From the NCBI GenBank assembly GCA_018399615.1, contig JAGYNT010000004.1, positions 1 to 41,139 of the forward strand: a stretch of DNA of 41,139 nt, given 5' to 3'. This stretch comes from Acholeplasmataceae bacterium (GTDB lineage: Bacteria > Bacillota_I > Bacilli_A > Acholeplasmatales > Acholeplasmataceae). A program made the translations under genes and the position numbers. Of the stretch, positions 34,406 through 41,139 are shown in pieces (within the stretch, counting starts at the first letter, position 1; every line of letters starts with the position of its first letter). Under the pieces are notes generated by a model, which worked only from the letters and a program-made list of their open reading frames with translations, was not told the DNA's origin and searched no databases.

Positions 34406-37101
34406 GTCCGTTCTCCGAGAATGGCGGAACAACGCGGACACAGTCCGCCTTCATCGACTTCTTCCACGACATTCCAGCAACGCGCACAAACCGATCCTTC
34501 GGCTTCTTTGATGCGCACGTCGAACGGATCGCCGACTTTTAAGTCAACCGAGGAAACGATCAGTACCTGTTCGATATTCAGATCGAGTGCGTCGATCGCT
34601 TTCTTCTGTTCTTCCGTGACGGTCAGAGACACGTGTGCCTGAAGCGATTTTCCGATGATTTTGTTCGCTCGCGCCTCTTCGAGATGTTTCAAGACGACAT
34701 CGCGCAATTCCAAAAACGTCTCGAATGACTCGAGTAACGCGTCGTCGAATGCTTCGACGTGTTTCGGCATGCGCTCCAAATAGATGTCTTCCTTCTTTCG
34801 GAAAGGCAGGCTCTGATACGCTTCGGATGTCGTATGGGGAATGATCGGTGTCAGCAGTTTCAAAAGACCGAGCAGAATGTCATGAATCGTCGATTGGACG
34901 CTTCGGCGAACGTAGGCGTCTTCTTTCTCGATATAGAGGATGTCTTTCGTGTAATCGAGGTAATAGGCACTCAGTTCATTGATCATGAACGGAACGATCA
35001 GTCTGCTCACGCGGTCGAAAGCGTAGTTTTCATAGGCGTCGATGACCTGATTCGCGATTCTGTGATATGTCATCGTCATGACCTGATCCAATCGGGGCCG
35101 CTTGGCATATGCGATATAGTGATCCGTCGGATCGAATGCCGCGAGATTCCCGAGCATGAACCGAAACGTGTTTCGGATCTTGCGATAGCTCTCGGCGATC
35201 TGGCGAACGAGTTCCTGACTGATTCTGACATCACTCTGATAGTCGACACTGGCAACCCAAAGCCTCAGAAGATCGGCGCCTTGCTGTTCCATCACTTTGA
35301 GCGGATCGACGGTATTGCCGAGGGACTTGCTCATTTTTCGACCTTGTCCGTCCAGAACGAAACCGTGGGAAACGACCTTTTTGTATGGCGCTTTCCCGAA
35401 AGCCGCGACACCGGTGATGAGAGATGAGTTGAACCACCCGCGATACTGATCCGAACCCTCGAGATAGAGATCGGAAGGATAGTCCAAGCCGCGTGCCTGC
35501 AGAACGGAATGTGAGGTACCCGAATCGAACCAGACGTCCATGATGTCCTTTTCCTTGCGGAAAAGTCCGTTCGGACTTCCGGGGTGCTCGTATCCGTCGG
35601 GCAGAAGATCCTTGGCTTCCCACTGATACCATACGTTCGATCCGTGTTTTAGAAACAGGTCGCTGATATGGTCGAGAACGGTCTCATCCAGGATCGGTTC
35701 ATCGTTTTCCGCATAGAATACGGGGATCGGTACGCCCCATGCCCGTTGTCGGCTGATACACCAGTCTTCACGGCCACGAACCATGTTGGCGATCCGCACT
35801 TCGCCCCATTTGGGCAACCAGCTCACATTGCCGATTTCTTCGAGCACTTCGGCTTTGAGCTTATCGATACTCGCGAACCACTGCGGCGTTGCCCGGAAAA
35901 TCACAGGTTTTTTCGTCCGCCAGTCATGCGGGTAGGAATGCTTGAATCTGTCCTTGCGCAGGAGCGTCTTGCGCTCTTCGAGTTCGGACACGATGCGTTC
36001 GTTTGCTTCGCTGTAATAAAGACCGGCAAACTGTTCGGCATCCTTTGTCATGACACCGTGATCGTCGACCGGACAGAAAACGTCCAGACCGTAAGTGCGT
36101 CCGATCCGGTAATCGTCTTCCCCATGACCGGGTGCGGTATGGACGAGTCCGGTACCGTCGGTGTCGGTCACGTGTTCGCCGACGATGATCGGACATATCT
36201 TATCGAAAAGGGGATGCCTGTACGTCATGCCTTCGAGTTCTTTACCCGTGTATTCTTCTAAGACGTCATAGTCGTCCCAGCCGAAGGCTTCTGCGAGTGC
36301 GGGCAAAAGCGATTTGCCCACGACATAGCGGACACCCCGGACGGAAACGACCTGATAGATAAAGCGAGGGTGCACCGAAACGGCGAGGTTTGCCGGAAGC
36401 GTCCACGGCGTCGTCGTCCAGATCACGAACCAGGCATCCTTCAGTTCGCCGGCATCCTCGGCTTGAAAAGCGACATAGACGGACGTCGACTCCTTGTCCA
36501 TGTACTCGATTTCGGCTTCGGCGAGCGCGGATTCGGAGGAAGGCGACCAGTAAACGGGTTTCAATCCTTTGTAGATCAGGCCCCGCTTGACCATGCTGGC
36601 GAAGATTTTGATCTGTCTCGCTTCGTATTCCGGTTTCAAAGTTATGTATGGATTGTCCCAGGTACCGAGAATGCCGAGTCTTTGAAACTGATGTTTCTGT
36701 CTTTCGACCTGCTCGAGGGCGAAGTCTGAGCACAACTTCCGATAATCGGCCAAAGGCATGGTCTTCCGATCGATCCCTTTTTTCGAAAGGGCCGTTTCGA
36801 TCGGCAGTCCGTGCGTATCCCAGCCCGGAACATATGGCGTATGATTTCCCTGCATCGTCTTGTAACGCAAAACGAAGTCCTTGAGGACCTTGTTGAGCGT
36901 ATGACCGATATGAATGTCGCCATTCGCATAGGGCGGACCATCGTGCAAAACGAATGACGGATTGCCTTCGTTCTGTTTCAGTACTTTCTCATAGAGCCCG
37001 ATCTCTTTCCAACGTTGTTGGAATTCGAGTTCGCGAACACCGAGATTCCCACGCATGGGAAACGCCGTCTTCGGCATGTTGAGCGTATCCTTGTAGTTCA
37101 T
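34402..37101 (-). CDS. ileS: Isoleucyl-tRNA synthetase
   Basis: 899 residues. Class I synthetase charging tRNA-Ile, with editing domain. HIGH-type signature GDIHIGHTLN at ~61-70, KMSKSLGN in the catalytic core, the bacterial-type N-terminus and a C-terminal zinc finger (CARCW and CPRC, both Cys pairs intact). ATG follows AGAGGAGAGAGATAC. T-box leader directly upstream; surE overlaps the stop. Frame is intact throughout. Confidence 0.97.
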   Translation of the reverse strand: MNYKDTLNMPKTAFPMRGNLGVRELEFQQRWKEIGLYEKVLKQNEGNPSFVLHDGPPYANGDIHIGHTLNKVLKDFVLRYKTMQGNHTPYVPGWDTHGLPIETALSKKGIDRKTMPLADYRKLCSDFALEQVERQKHQFQRLGILGTWDNPYITLKPEYEARQIKIFASMVKRGLIYKGLKPVYWSPSSESALAEAEIEYMDKESTSVYVAFQAEDAGELKDAWFVIWTTTPWTLPANLAVSVHPRFIYQVVSVRGVRYVVGKSLLPALAEAFGWDDYDVLEEYTGKELEGMTYRHPLFDKICPIIVGEHVTDTDGTGLVHTAPGHGEDDYRIGRTYGLDVFCPVDDHGVMTKDAEQFAGLYYSEANERIVSELEERKTLLRKDRFKHSYPHDWRTKKPVIFRATPQWFASIDKLKAEVLEEIGNVSWLPKWGEVRIANMVRGREDWCISRQRAWGVPIPVFYAENDEPILDETVLDHISDLFLKHGSNVWYQWEAKDLLPDGYEHPGSPNGLFRKEKDIMDVWFDSGTSHSVLQARGLDYPSDLYLEGSDQYRGWFNSSLITGVAAFGKAPYKKVVSHGFVLDGQGRKMSKSLGNTVDPLKVMEQQGADLLRLWVASVDYQSDVRISQELVRQIAESYRKIRNTFRFMLGNLAAFDPTDHYIAYAKRPRLDQVMTMTYHRIANQVIDAYENYAFDRVSRLIVPFMINELSAYYLDYTKDILYIEKEDAYVRRSVQSTIHDILLGLLKLLTPIIPHTTSEAYQSLPFRKKEDIYLERMPKHVEAFDDALLESFETFLELRDVVLKHLEEARANKIIGKSLQAHVSLTVTEEQKKAIDALDLNIEQVLIVSSVDLKVGDPFDVRIKEAEGSVCARCWNVVEEVDEGGLCPRCSAILGERT

Positions 37102-37118
37102 GTATCTCTCTCCTCTTT

Positions 37119-37148
37119 AAAATAAAATCGCCCTTATCGCTAAGGACG
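37119..37148 (-). terminator. T-box leader terminator hairpin (ileS)
   Basis: CGTCCTTA-GCGA-TAAGGGCG (8 pairs, GNRA-type loop) followed by ATTTTATTTT; competes with the antiterminator for CGTCCTTA. Confidence 0.85.
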
Positions 37149-37318
37149 AAAACGTGTTCCGCGGTACCACCTTAGTTCTAGAATCATCTAGCACTCATGT
37201 TTTTTTGTTCGCTCGAAGGTGATACGGGACACGCGCTTCTTCACCAGGCTTCCATCATCCCCGGTTCGCTTTGGAAGGTCAGCGTGTTCGTGCGTCCTTT
37301 TCAACGCGAAGATTCGAT
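37119..37318 (-). promoter_or_regulatory. T-box leader of ileS, inferred Ile specifier
   Basis: Core AGGTGGTACCGCG at 37160-37172 pairs with CGTCCTTAG to form the antiterminator. The preceding GAGTGCTAGATGATTCTAGAACT is almost identical to the his leader. Upstream, GTATCACC (ATC at 37221-37223) is inferred to be the Ile specifier. Stem I is longer than in the his leader. No convincing promoter was found between sepF and the leader, so transcription may come through ylmE-sepF; the 5' boundary given is approximate. Confidence 0.92.
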
Positions 37319-37666
37319 TTATTCGACAAAATCCTTCAAAAACACTTCCATCGATCCGTCCTCGTAAACATCCGCTGCCGCGAACATGAAGATCTTTTCG
37401 CGCACGTGGACGATGACACCGTCGATCGCGAAGCAGACACCGGACAAAAAGGCGATGACCTTGTTGGCCTGATCGATCGAAAGCGGATCGAAGTTGATGA
37501 TCAACGGCGTACCGTTCATGACATCTTCGGCGAGTTCATTCAAGTGCTCGTCCGCATCGGTTTCGATCCTTTCAAAAGCGATCTGATCCGACTTCGGTAG
37601 AACCTCTTCGGACGGAGCATCCTGTTTCGTCTTTTTCTTGCTGCGTCTAAAAAGTCCCATGTTCAT
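37319..37666 (-). CDS. sepF: Cell division protein SepF
   Basis: 115 residues. It ties FtsZ filaments to the membrane. A short basic N-terminus (MGLFRRSKKK), which could be the membrane-binding helix, precedes the SepF domain (TPLIINFDPLSIDQANKVIAFLSGVCFAIDGVIVHVREKIFMFA). Either ATG 37666 or the third codon 37660 may be the start; GGGAG spacing favours 37660. It follows ylmE by a few bases, and ftsZ lies three genes upstream, the conserved Firmicute division cluster without ylmG, ylmH and divIVA. Confidence 0.92.
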   Translation of the reverse strand: MNMGLFRRSKKKTKQDAPSEEVLPKSDQIAFERIETDADEHLNELAEDVMNGTPLIINFDPLSIDQANKVIAFLSGVCFAIDGVIVHVREKIFMFAAADVYEDGSMEVFLKDFVE

Positions 37667-37670
37667 CTCC

Positions 37671-38255
37671 CTACTCGAGCATCTCCAGAAACTTTCTTCC
37701 GATTCTAAGATGCGTCGCTCCGTGTTTCAAAGCGATTTCGTAGTCCTCGGTCATCCCCATGGAAAGATAAGGCAGATCCAAACGGGATGCCCACTCGGAC
37801 AGACCTTTGAAAGCACGCTCGGTCGCTTCCGCATCCTCCGCCTTTCCGATGGTCATCAATCCGATTACTTCTATTTTATCATAATTTTCGATTTCACTGA
37901 GAAATTGTTCCAATTTTTCCGGTTCGATTCCGCTTTTTTGGACTTCTTTCGTCATATTCACCTGGATGAAACACTTTAGGGGTCGCGTTGCGTATTTCTC
38001 GATCGTCCGGGCAAGCTTGATCCGATCAAGAGTGTGCAGGTAGTCGATGTGTTCGAGCACATCTTTGACCTTGTTGGTCTGAAGATGGCCGATGAAGTGC
38101 CATGTGATATCGAGATCGCTCAGCAGGGCTTTCTTGCCGATCAGATCCTGCACGCGATTCTCTCCGAAATGGCGCGTGCCGAGTTCGTGGATCCGTCTGA
38201 TCTGTTCGGCCGAAAAGTATTTGGATGCGCAAATCGTTATATGTTCCTTTTCCAT
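37671..38255 (-). CDS. ylmE: YggS/YlmE family PLP-binding protein, short N-terminus
   Basis: 194 residues. PLP homeostasis protein with alanine-racemase-like barrel. Seen: the PLP Lys in ICASKYFSAEQI (~residue 10-13), HFGENRVQD, WHFIGHLQTNKVKD, GLMTIG, LSMGMTEDYEIAL and RIGRKF. It lacks the ~25-residue N-terminal helix found before VAVSK in most members. The chosen ATG at 38255 lies one base after the ychF stop; the ORF track extension runs into ychF. Placed before sepF as in other Firmicutes. Confidence 0.9.
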   Translation of the reverse strand: MEKEHITICASKYFSAEQIRRIHELGTRHFGENRVQDLIGKKALLSDLDITWHFIGHLQTNKVKDVLEHIDYLHTLDRIKLARTIEKYATRPLKCFIQVNMTKEVQKSGIEPEKLEQFLSEIENYDKIEVIGLMTIGKAEDAEATERAFKGLSEWASRLDLPYLSMGMTEDYEIALKHGATHLRIGRKFLEMLE

Positions 38256-38256
38256 G

Positions 38257-39354
38257 TCAGACGTTGAACCGGAAATGGATGATATCGCCATCCTTGACGA
38301 CGTATTCCTTGCCTTCGAGACGGACCTTGCCGTGTTCCTTGGCACGCTGGGGTGTTCCGTAAAAGATCAGGTCGTCGTAGGAGACGATTTCCGCTTTGAT
38401 GAAACCACGTTGGAAGTCGGAGTGAATGATTCCCGCACATTCCGGAGCTTTCATGCCTTTTCTGAACGTCCAGGCCCGGACTTCGGGATCTCCGGCCGTG
38501 AAAAACGTTTTCAAGCCGAGCAGTTCGTAGCTCTTCTCGATGACATCGTTGATGAGCGAGCGTTCGAGACCATAGGCTTCAAGAAACTGTCTTTGTTCTT
38601 CATGGTCCAAATGGACGATCTCACTTTCGACTTTGGCGGAAACGAAGACCACTTCGGTCTGTTCTTCTTTCGTATAATCGAGGAGTTCCCGGTACCAGGA
38701 TGTTTTCTCGAGATCCATCAGATCTTCTTCGCTTACGTTCGCGACATAGATCATCGGTTTCAACACGAGAAGGTTGAAACTCCGGATCATTTTCAGCTCT
38801 TCCTCCGTGAAATCGAGCATGCGTGGATTTTCGTTTTCATCGAGCGCGTGTTTGATTCGTTTCAAGACACTTTCTTCGATCATCGCTTCTTTGACTTTGG
38901 CCCTGACTTTCTTATCGAGTCGCTCTAGACGCCTGTCGATCAGTTCGGCATCGGCCAGATAGAGTTCGATCTTGATCGTCTCGATGTCGCGAATGGGATC
39001 GATCGTGTCCTCGACATAGGTAATGCTCGAGTCGTCGAAACAGCGAACGACGTGACAGATCGCATCGACTTCACGAATCTGTGACAGGAACTGGTTGCCC
39101 AGACCCTCACCGGTCGATGAACCCTTGACGAGTCCGGCGATATCCGTGAACTCATAGGCGGTCGGTGTGACTTTTTTCGGTTTGTAGATGTTTTTGAGTA
39201 CGTCAAGCCTCGGATCTTCAACGCTGACGATTCCGACGTTCGCATCGATCGTCGCGAACATGTAGTTCGAGGCGATCGCCTTGGCTTTCGTCGCAGCGTT
39301 GAAAAGTGTCGATTTGCCGACATTGGGAAGGCCGACGATGCCTGCTCTTAACAT
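38257..39354 (-). CDS. ychF: Redox-regulated ATPase YchF (OLA1 family)
   Basis: 365 residues. Walker [10 protein letters not shown] at 8-16, the Obg-type switch region ([29 protein letters not shown]), the ATP-preferring NxxE-type region ([10 protein letters not shown]) and a C-terminal TGS domain ending in [10 protein letters not shown]. It binds ribosomes and is linked to stress. Start ATG has GAAAGGAAG upstream. It lies after ftsZ, separated by a terminator palindrome, and one base before ylmE. Confidence 0.96.
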   Translation of the reverse strand: MLRAGIVGLPNVGKSTLFNAATKAKAIASNYMFATIDANVGIVSVEDPRLDVLKNIYKPKKVTPTAYEFTDIAGLVKGSSTGEGLGNQFLSQIREVDAICHVVRCFDDSSITYVEDTIDPIRDIETIKIELYLADAELIDRRLERLDKKVRAKVKEAMIEESVLKRIKHALDENENPRMLDFTEEELKMIRSFNLLVLKPMIYVANVSEEDLMDLEKTSWYRELLDYTKEEQTEVVFVSAKVESEIVHLDHEEQRQFLEAYGLERSLINDVIEKSYELLGLKTFFTAGDPEVRAWTFRKGMKAPECAGIIHSDFQRGFIKAEIVSYDDLIFYGTPQRAKEHGKVRLEGKEYVVKDGDIIHFRFNV

Positions 39355-39374
39355 ATGAACGCTTCCTTTCGTGA

Positions 39375-39394
39375 AAAAAGGCGTACGCCTTTTT
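39375..39394. terminator. Perfect palindromic terminator between ftsZ and ychF
   Basis: AAAAAGGCGTACGCCTTTTT is a 20-base perfect palindrome directly after the ftsZ stop, with T-tract in both directions. It probably terminates or attenuates ftsZ transcripts. Confidence 0.85.
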
Positions 39395-40531
39395 CTAGAT
39401 CTTTCCTTTTTTGATCAACCATGAGGGTAGGCTGCGTTTCGCACCTTTTCCCGGTTGTTCTTCCGTTTCACTTTCGACCTGTGTTTCAAGACCCGTTTTC
39501 GTCAGTCTGAGCTGTTCATCGGTCGTCTTGTTGAAAATCTCGGTCGCGAGATTTTCTATGGTCGAATCCTTGGCTTTGAGTTCATAACCGGTGGCGATGA
39601 CCGTTACGATCATCTCATCGTCAAGATCCTGATTGAGTGTCGTGCCGTAGATGATGTTGAGATCGCGGTCCGTTGCGTTCCGGATCTCGGAAAGTGCCTG
39701 TTCCGTCTCGAAGAGCGTAATGCTCGTTCCGCTCGTAATATTGACGATCGCATCCGTCGCTCCATCGATGGATACTTCCAGGAGCTTGGAATGAATCGCT
39801 TTTCTCGCGGCTTCGATCGCCCGATCTTCACCTGAAGCGATCCCGATGCCCATGAGCGCGGTCCCCTTGTTTTCCATGACGGTCTTGACATCCGCGAAAT
39901 CGACGTTGATCAAACCGGGAATCGCGATGATTTCGGCAATCCCCTGTATACCTTGCCTGAGCACGTTGTCGGACTCTCTGAACGCATCGAGAAGCGGCGT
40001 GCTCGGTCCCGTAATGTCATAGAGTCTTTCATTCGGAATGACGATCAGCGTATCGACGTGGGGTTTTAATTCCTCGAGTCCGTAGATCGCGACTTTCATG
40101 CGTGCGGGGCCTTCGAAAGTGAAAGGTTTCGTGACGATACCGATCGTCAGGCATCCCTTTTCTTTCGCCTTTTTGGCGACGACCGGTGCCGCCCCCGTTC
40201 CGGTTCCGCCACCCATGCCGCACGTGATGAAAACCATGTCGGCATCGGAAAGCACATCTTCGATCTCATCGATCGATTCTTCGGCGGCCGCACGGCCGAC
40301 ATCTGCTTTCGCGCCGGCACCGAGACCACGCGTCAGATATTTTCCGATCTGCAGCCGTGTTTCGGCCTTCGAAACCTTGAGGACTTGAGCATCCGTGTTC
40401 ATCGCAACAAAAGTGACGCCCTTGACGTCGTTGTCGATCATCCGGTTGACGGCGTTTCCGCCCCCTCCCCCGATGCCGATGACTTTTATGATCGGTTTTT
40501 GATTGAAATGGTCACCTTCGCCAAATACCAT
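39395..40531 (-). CDS. ftsZ: Cell division protein FtsZ
   Basis: 378 residues. Tubulin-like GTPase forming the Z ring. Seen: [21 protein letters not shown], the tubulin signature GMGGGTGTG at ~105-113, [13 protein letters not shown], the T7 region [14 protein letters not shown] and a C-terminal tail ending [11 protein letters not shown], the usual partner-binding peptide. ATG follows AAGGAGGATGCACC. ftsA is not adjacent; sepF nearby may anchor it. Confidence 0.98.
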   Translation of the reverse strand: MVFGEGDHFNQKPIIKVIGIGGGGGNAVNRMIDNDVKGVTFVAMNTDAQVLKVSKAETRLQIGKYLTRGLGAGAKADVGRAAAEESIDEIEDVLSDADMVFITCGMGGGTGTGAAPVVAKKAKEKGCLTIGIVTKPFTFEGPARMKVAIYGLEELKPHVDTLIVIPNERLYDITGPSTPLLDAFRESDNVLRQGIQGIAEIIAIPGLINVDFADVKTVMENKGTALMGIGIASGEDRAIEAARKAIHSKLLEVSIDGATDAIVNITSGTSITLFETEQALSEIRNATDRDLNIIYGTTLNQDLDDEMIVTVIATGYELKAKDSTIENLATEIFNKTTDEQLRLTKTGLETQVESETEEQPGKGAKRSLPSWLIKKGKI

Positions 40532-40559
40532 GGTGCATCCTCCTTATTTCCTTATATCC

Positions 40560-40588
40560 ATTTTACACGATAATCCCATGAATTGAAA
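40560..40588 (-). promoter_or_regulatory. Promoter of ftsZ
   Basis: Minus strand TTTCAA (40583-40588), 17-base spacer, TAAAAT (40560-40565), about 30 bases before the ftsZ ATG and just after the tgt stop. Confidence 0.72.
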
Positions 40589-40593
40589 GAGAT

Positions 40594-41139
40594 TTATTGC
40601 GGTTTGAAGTAATTCGTCCGTTTCTTCATTTCCTCGCGATAATCGAGTAACCGATTTTCTTTGATCGCCTGCCGGATCTCTTTCATCAAGTGCTTGAGAT
40701 ACGCGAGATTCTGATAGGTGACAAGCCTTTTTCCGAGTATCTCATCGGCTTTGAACAGATGTCTGATATAGGCTTTCGTGTAAACGCTGATCTTCGTGTC
40801 GAGACCTTCATCGAGAGCGGAAAGATCGTTTTCAAAGGACTTGTTTCGAATGATCAGACGTCCTTTCGTCGTAAAGGCCGTCCCGTGCCGTGCGACCCTC
40901 GTCGGCAATACGCAATCGAACATGTCCATACCGTTGATGACATTCTCGATCAGATCGTCGGGTGCGCCGACTCCCATCAGATAACGGGGCTTGTCAAAGG
41001 GTAGGATGTCTTTCAAGTAGTTCGTCATGTCATACATCTCGTGTTTCTTTTCACCGACGGACAGTCCACCGACGGAATAACCGGGAAAATCCATCTCCAT
41101 CAGCGCTTTCGCCGAATCGGCTCGCAAGTCCTTGTTCAA
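40594..41139 (-). CDS. tgt: Queuine tRNA-ribosyltransferase (Tgt), C-terminal part, zinc ligands absent
   Basis: About 181 residues visible; the 5' part lies beyond the window. Tgt exchanges guanine 34 of GUN-anticodon tRNAs for a queuosine precursor. Seen: [36 protein letters not shown] with the catalytic Asp, and [11 protein letters not shown]. The usual CxCxxC segment (as in DPxCDCYTCKNYTRAYIRHL) reads [19 protein letters not shown], and the usual THNL His is Gln in TYQNLAYL. All four zinc ligands are therefore replaced while the frame stays intact. The family call is secure; activity is uncertain. Confidence 0.93.
   Translation of the reverse strand: MNKDLRADSAKALMEMDFPGYSVGGLSVGEKKHEMYDMTNYLKDILPFDKPRYLMGVGAPDDLIENVINGMDMFDCVLPTRVARHGTAFTTKGRLIIRNKSFENDLSALDEGLDTKISVYTKAYIRHLFKADEILGKRLVTYQNLAYLKHLMKEIRQAIKENRLLDYREEMKKRTNYFKPQ

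Noticed and set aside
37250-37380. Separate promoter for the ileS T-box leader
   Set aside because: TTGAAG and TTGTCG occur at the end of sepF, but no -10 hexamer lies at suitable spacing.
1-41139. Mycoplasma genetic code (TGA = Trp)
   Set aside because: Several genes end in TGA at family-standard lengths (recU, deoD, LtaS-type gene) and tryptophans are TGG.
1-41139. tRNA, rRNA, CRISPR arrays, insertion sequences, prophage or attachment sites
   Set aside because: None seen by eye on either strand; gaps between genes are short and accounted for by promoters, leaders and terminators. A tRNAscan or CRISPR search was not possible here.

Overview
The window reads as one contiguous piece of chromosome from a Firmicutes/Mollicutes-related bacterium (Bacilli in the broad sense; Acholeplasma-, Haloplasma- or Izemoplasma-like lineages are my best guess). 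Reasons: Firmicute gene orders (apt-relA-dtd with hisS-aspS, ftsZ-ylmE-sepF-ileS, pepV-thyA-folA), RNase HIII, RecU, MutS2, RNase J, LtaS-type synthase, T-box and TPP riboswitches, strong AGGAGG ribosome binding sites and TTGACA/TATAAT promoters, often with an extended TGnTATAAT -10. Base composition is roughly half G+C by eye. TGA is used as an ordinary stop and Trp is TGG, so the standard bacterial code applies and not the Mycoplasma code. No prophage, insertion sequence, CRISPR array, tRNA or rRNA gene was seen. No gene-free stretch exceeds about 220 bases.

Layout. 1-4.4 kb: end of a thioredoxin gene, mutS2 (minus), rnhC (plus). 3.5-10.8 kb: one tightly packed minus-strand operon behind a T-box leader: GNAT acetyltransferase, hisS, aspS, msrA, comEB, a PDZ-Lon protease, a small membrane protein, lspA, rluD; most neighbours overlap by 4-17 bases. 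11-14.2 kb: apt-relA-dtd (minus), divergent from rarA (plus). 15.5-17.2 kb: RNase J (minus), badly frame-broken, divergent from recU. 17.9-18.6 kb: thiamine transporter thiT under a TPP riboswitch. 18.7-20.6 kb: a three-gene membrane operon (unknown 124 aa protein, NfeD, SPFH protein). 20.7-22.6 kb: LtaS-type synthase with broken N-terminus. 22.7-25.4 kb: pyrimidine-nucleoside phosphorylase, histidine phosphatase, PlsC acyltransferase. 25.4-28.3 kb: pepV-thyA-folA-plsC operon (minus), with a possible 8-codon leader ORF before pepV. 28.3-33.7 kb: ssb; then an operon of unknown 284 aa protein, deoC, deoD and two M16 peptidases. 33.7-41.1 kb: tgt (partial), ftsZ, ychF, ylmE, sepF, then a second T-box with ileS and surE.

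Functionally this is core information processing and housekeeping: translation (hisS, aspS, ileS, dtd, rluD, tgt, ychF), DNA replication and repair (mutS2, rnhC, rarA, recU, ssb), dTMP and nucleoside salvage (comEB, thyA, folA, pdp, deoC, deoD, apt), the stringent response (relA), division (ftsZ, sepF) and the envelope (lspA, plsC, ltaS, NfeD/SPFH). Amino acid supply is sensed by two T-boxes (inferred His and Ile specifiers) and thiamine by a TPP riboswitch.

The most unusual points are a Tgt C-terminus in which all four conserved zinc ligands are replaced, a very compact histidine T-box whose first gene is an acetyltransferase, and several clusters of single-base frame breaks in normally essential genes. 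The frame breaks look more like sequence errors than gene decay. No clearly new multi-gene system stands out.
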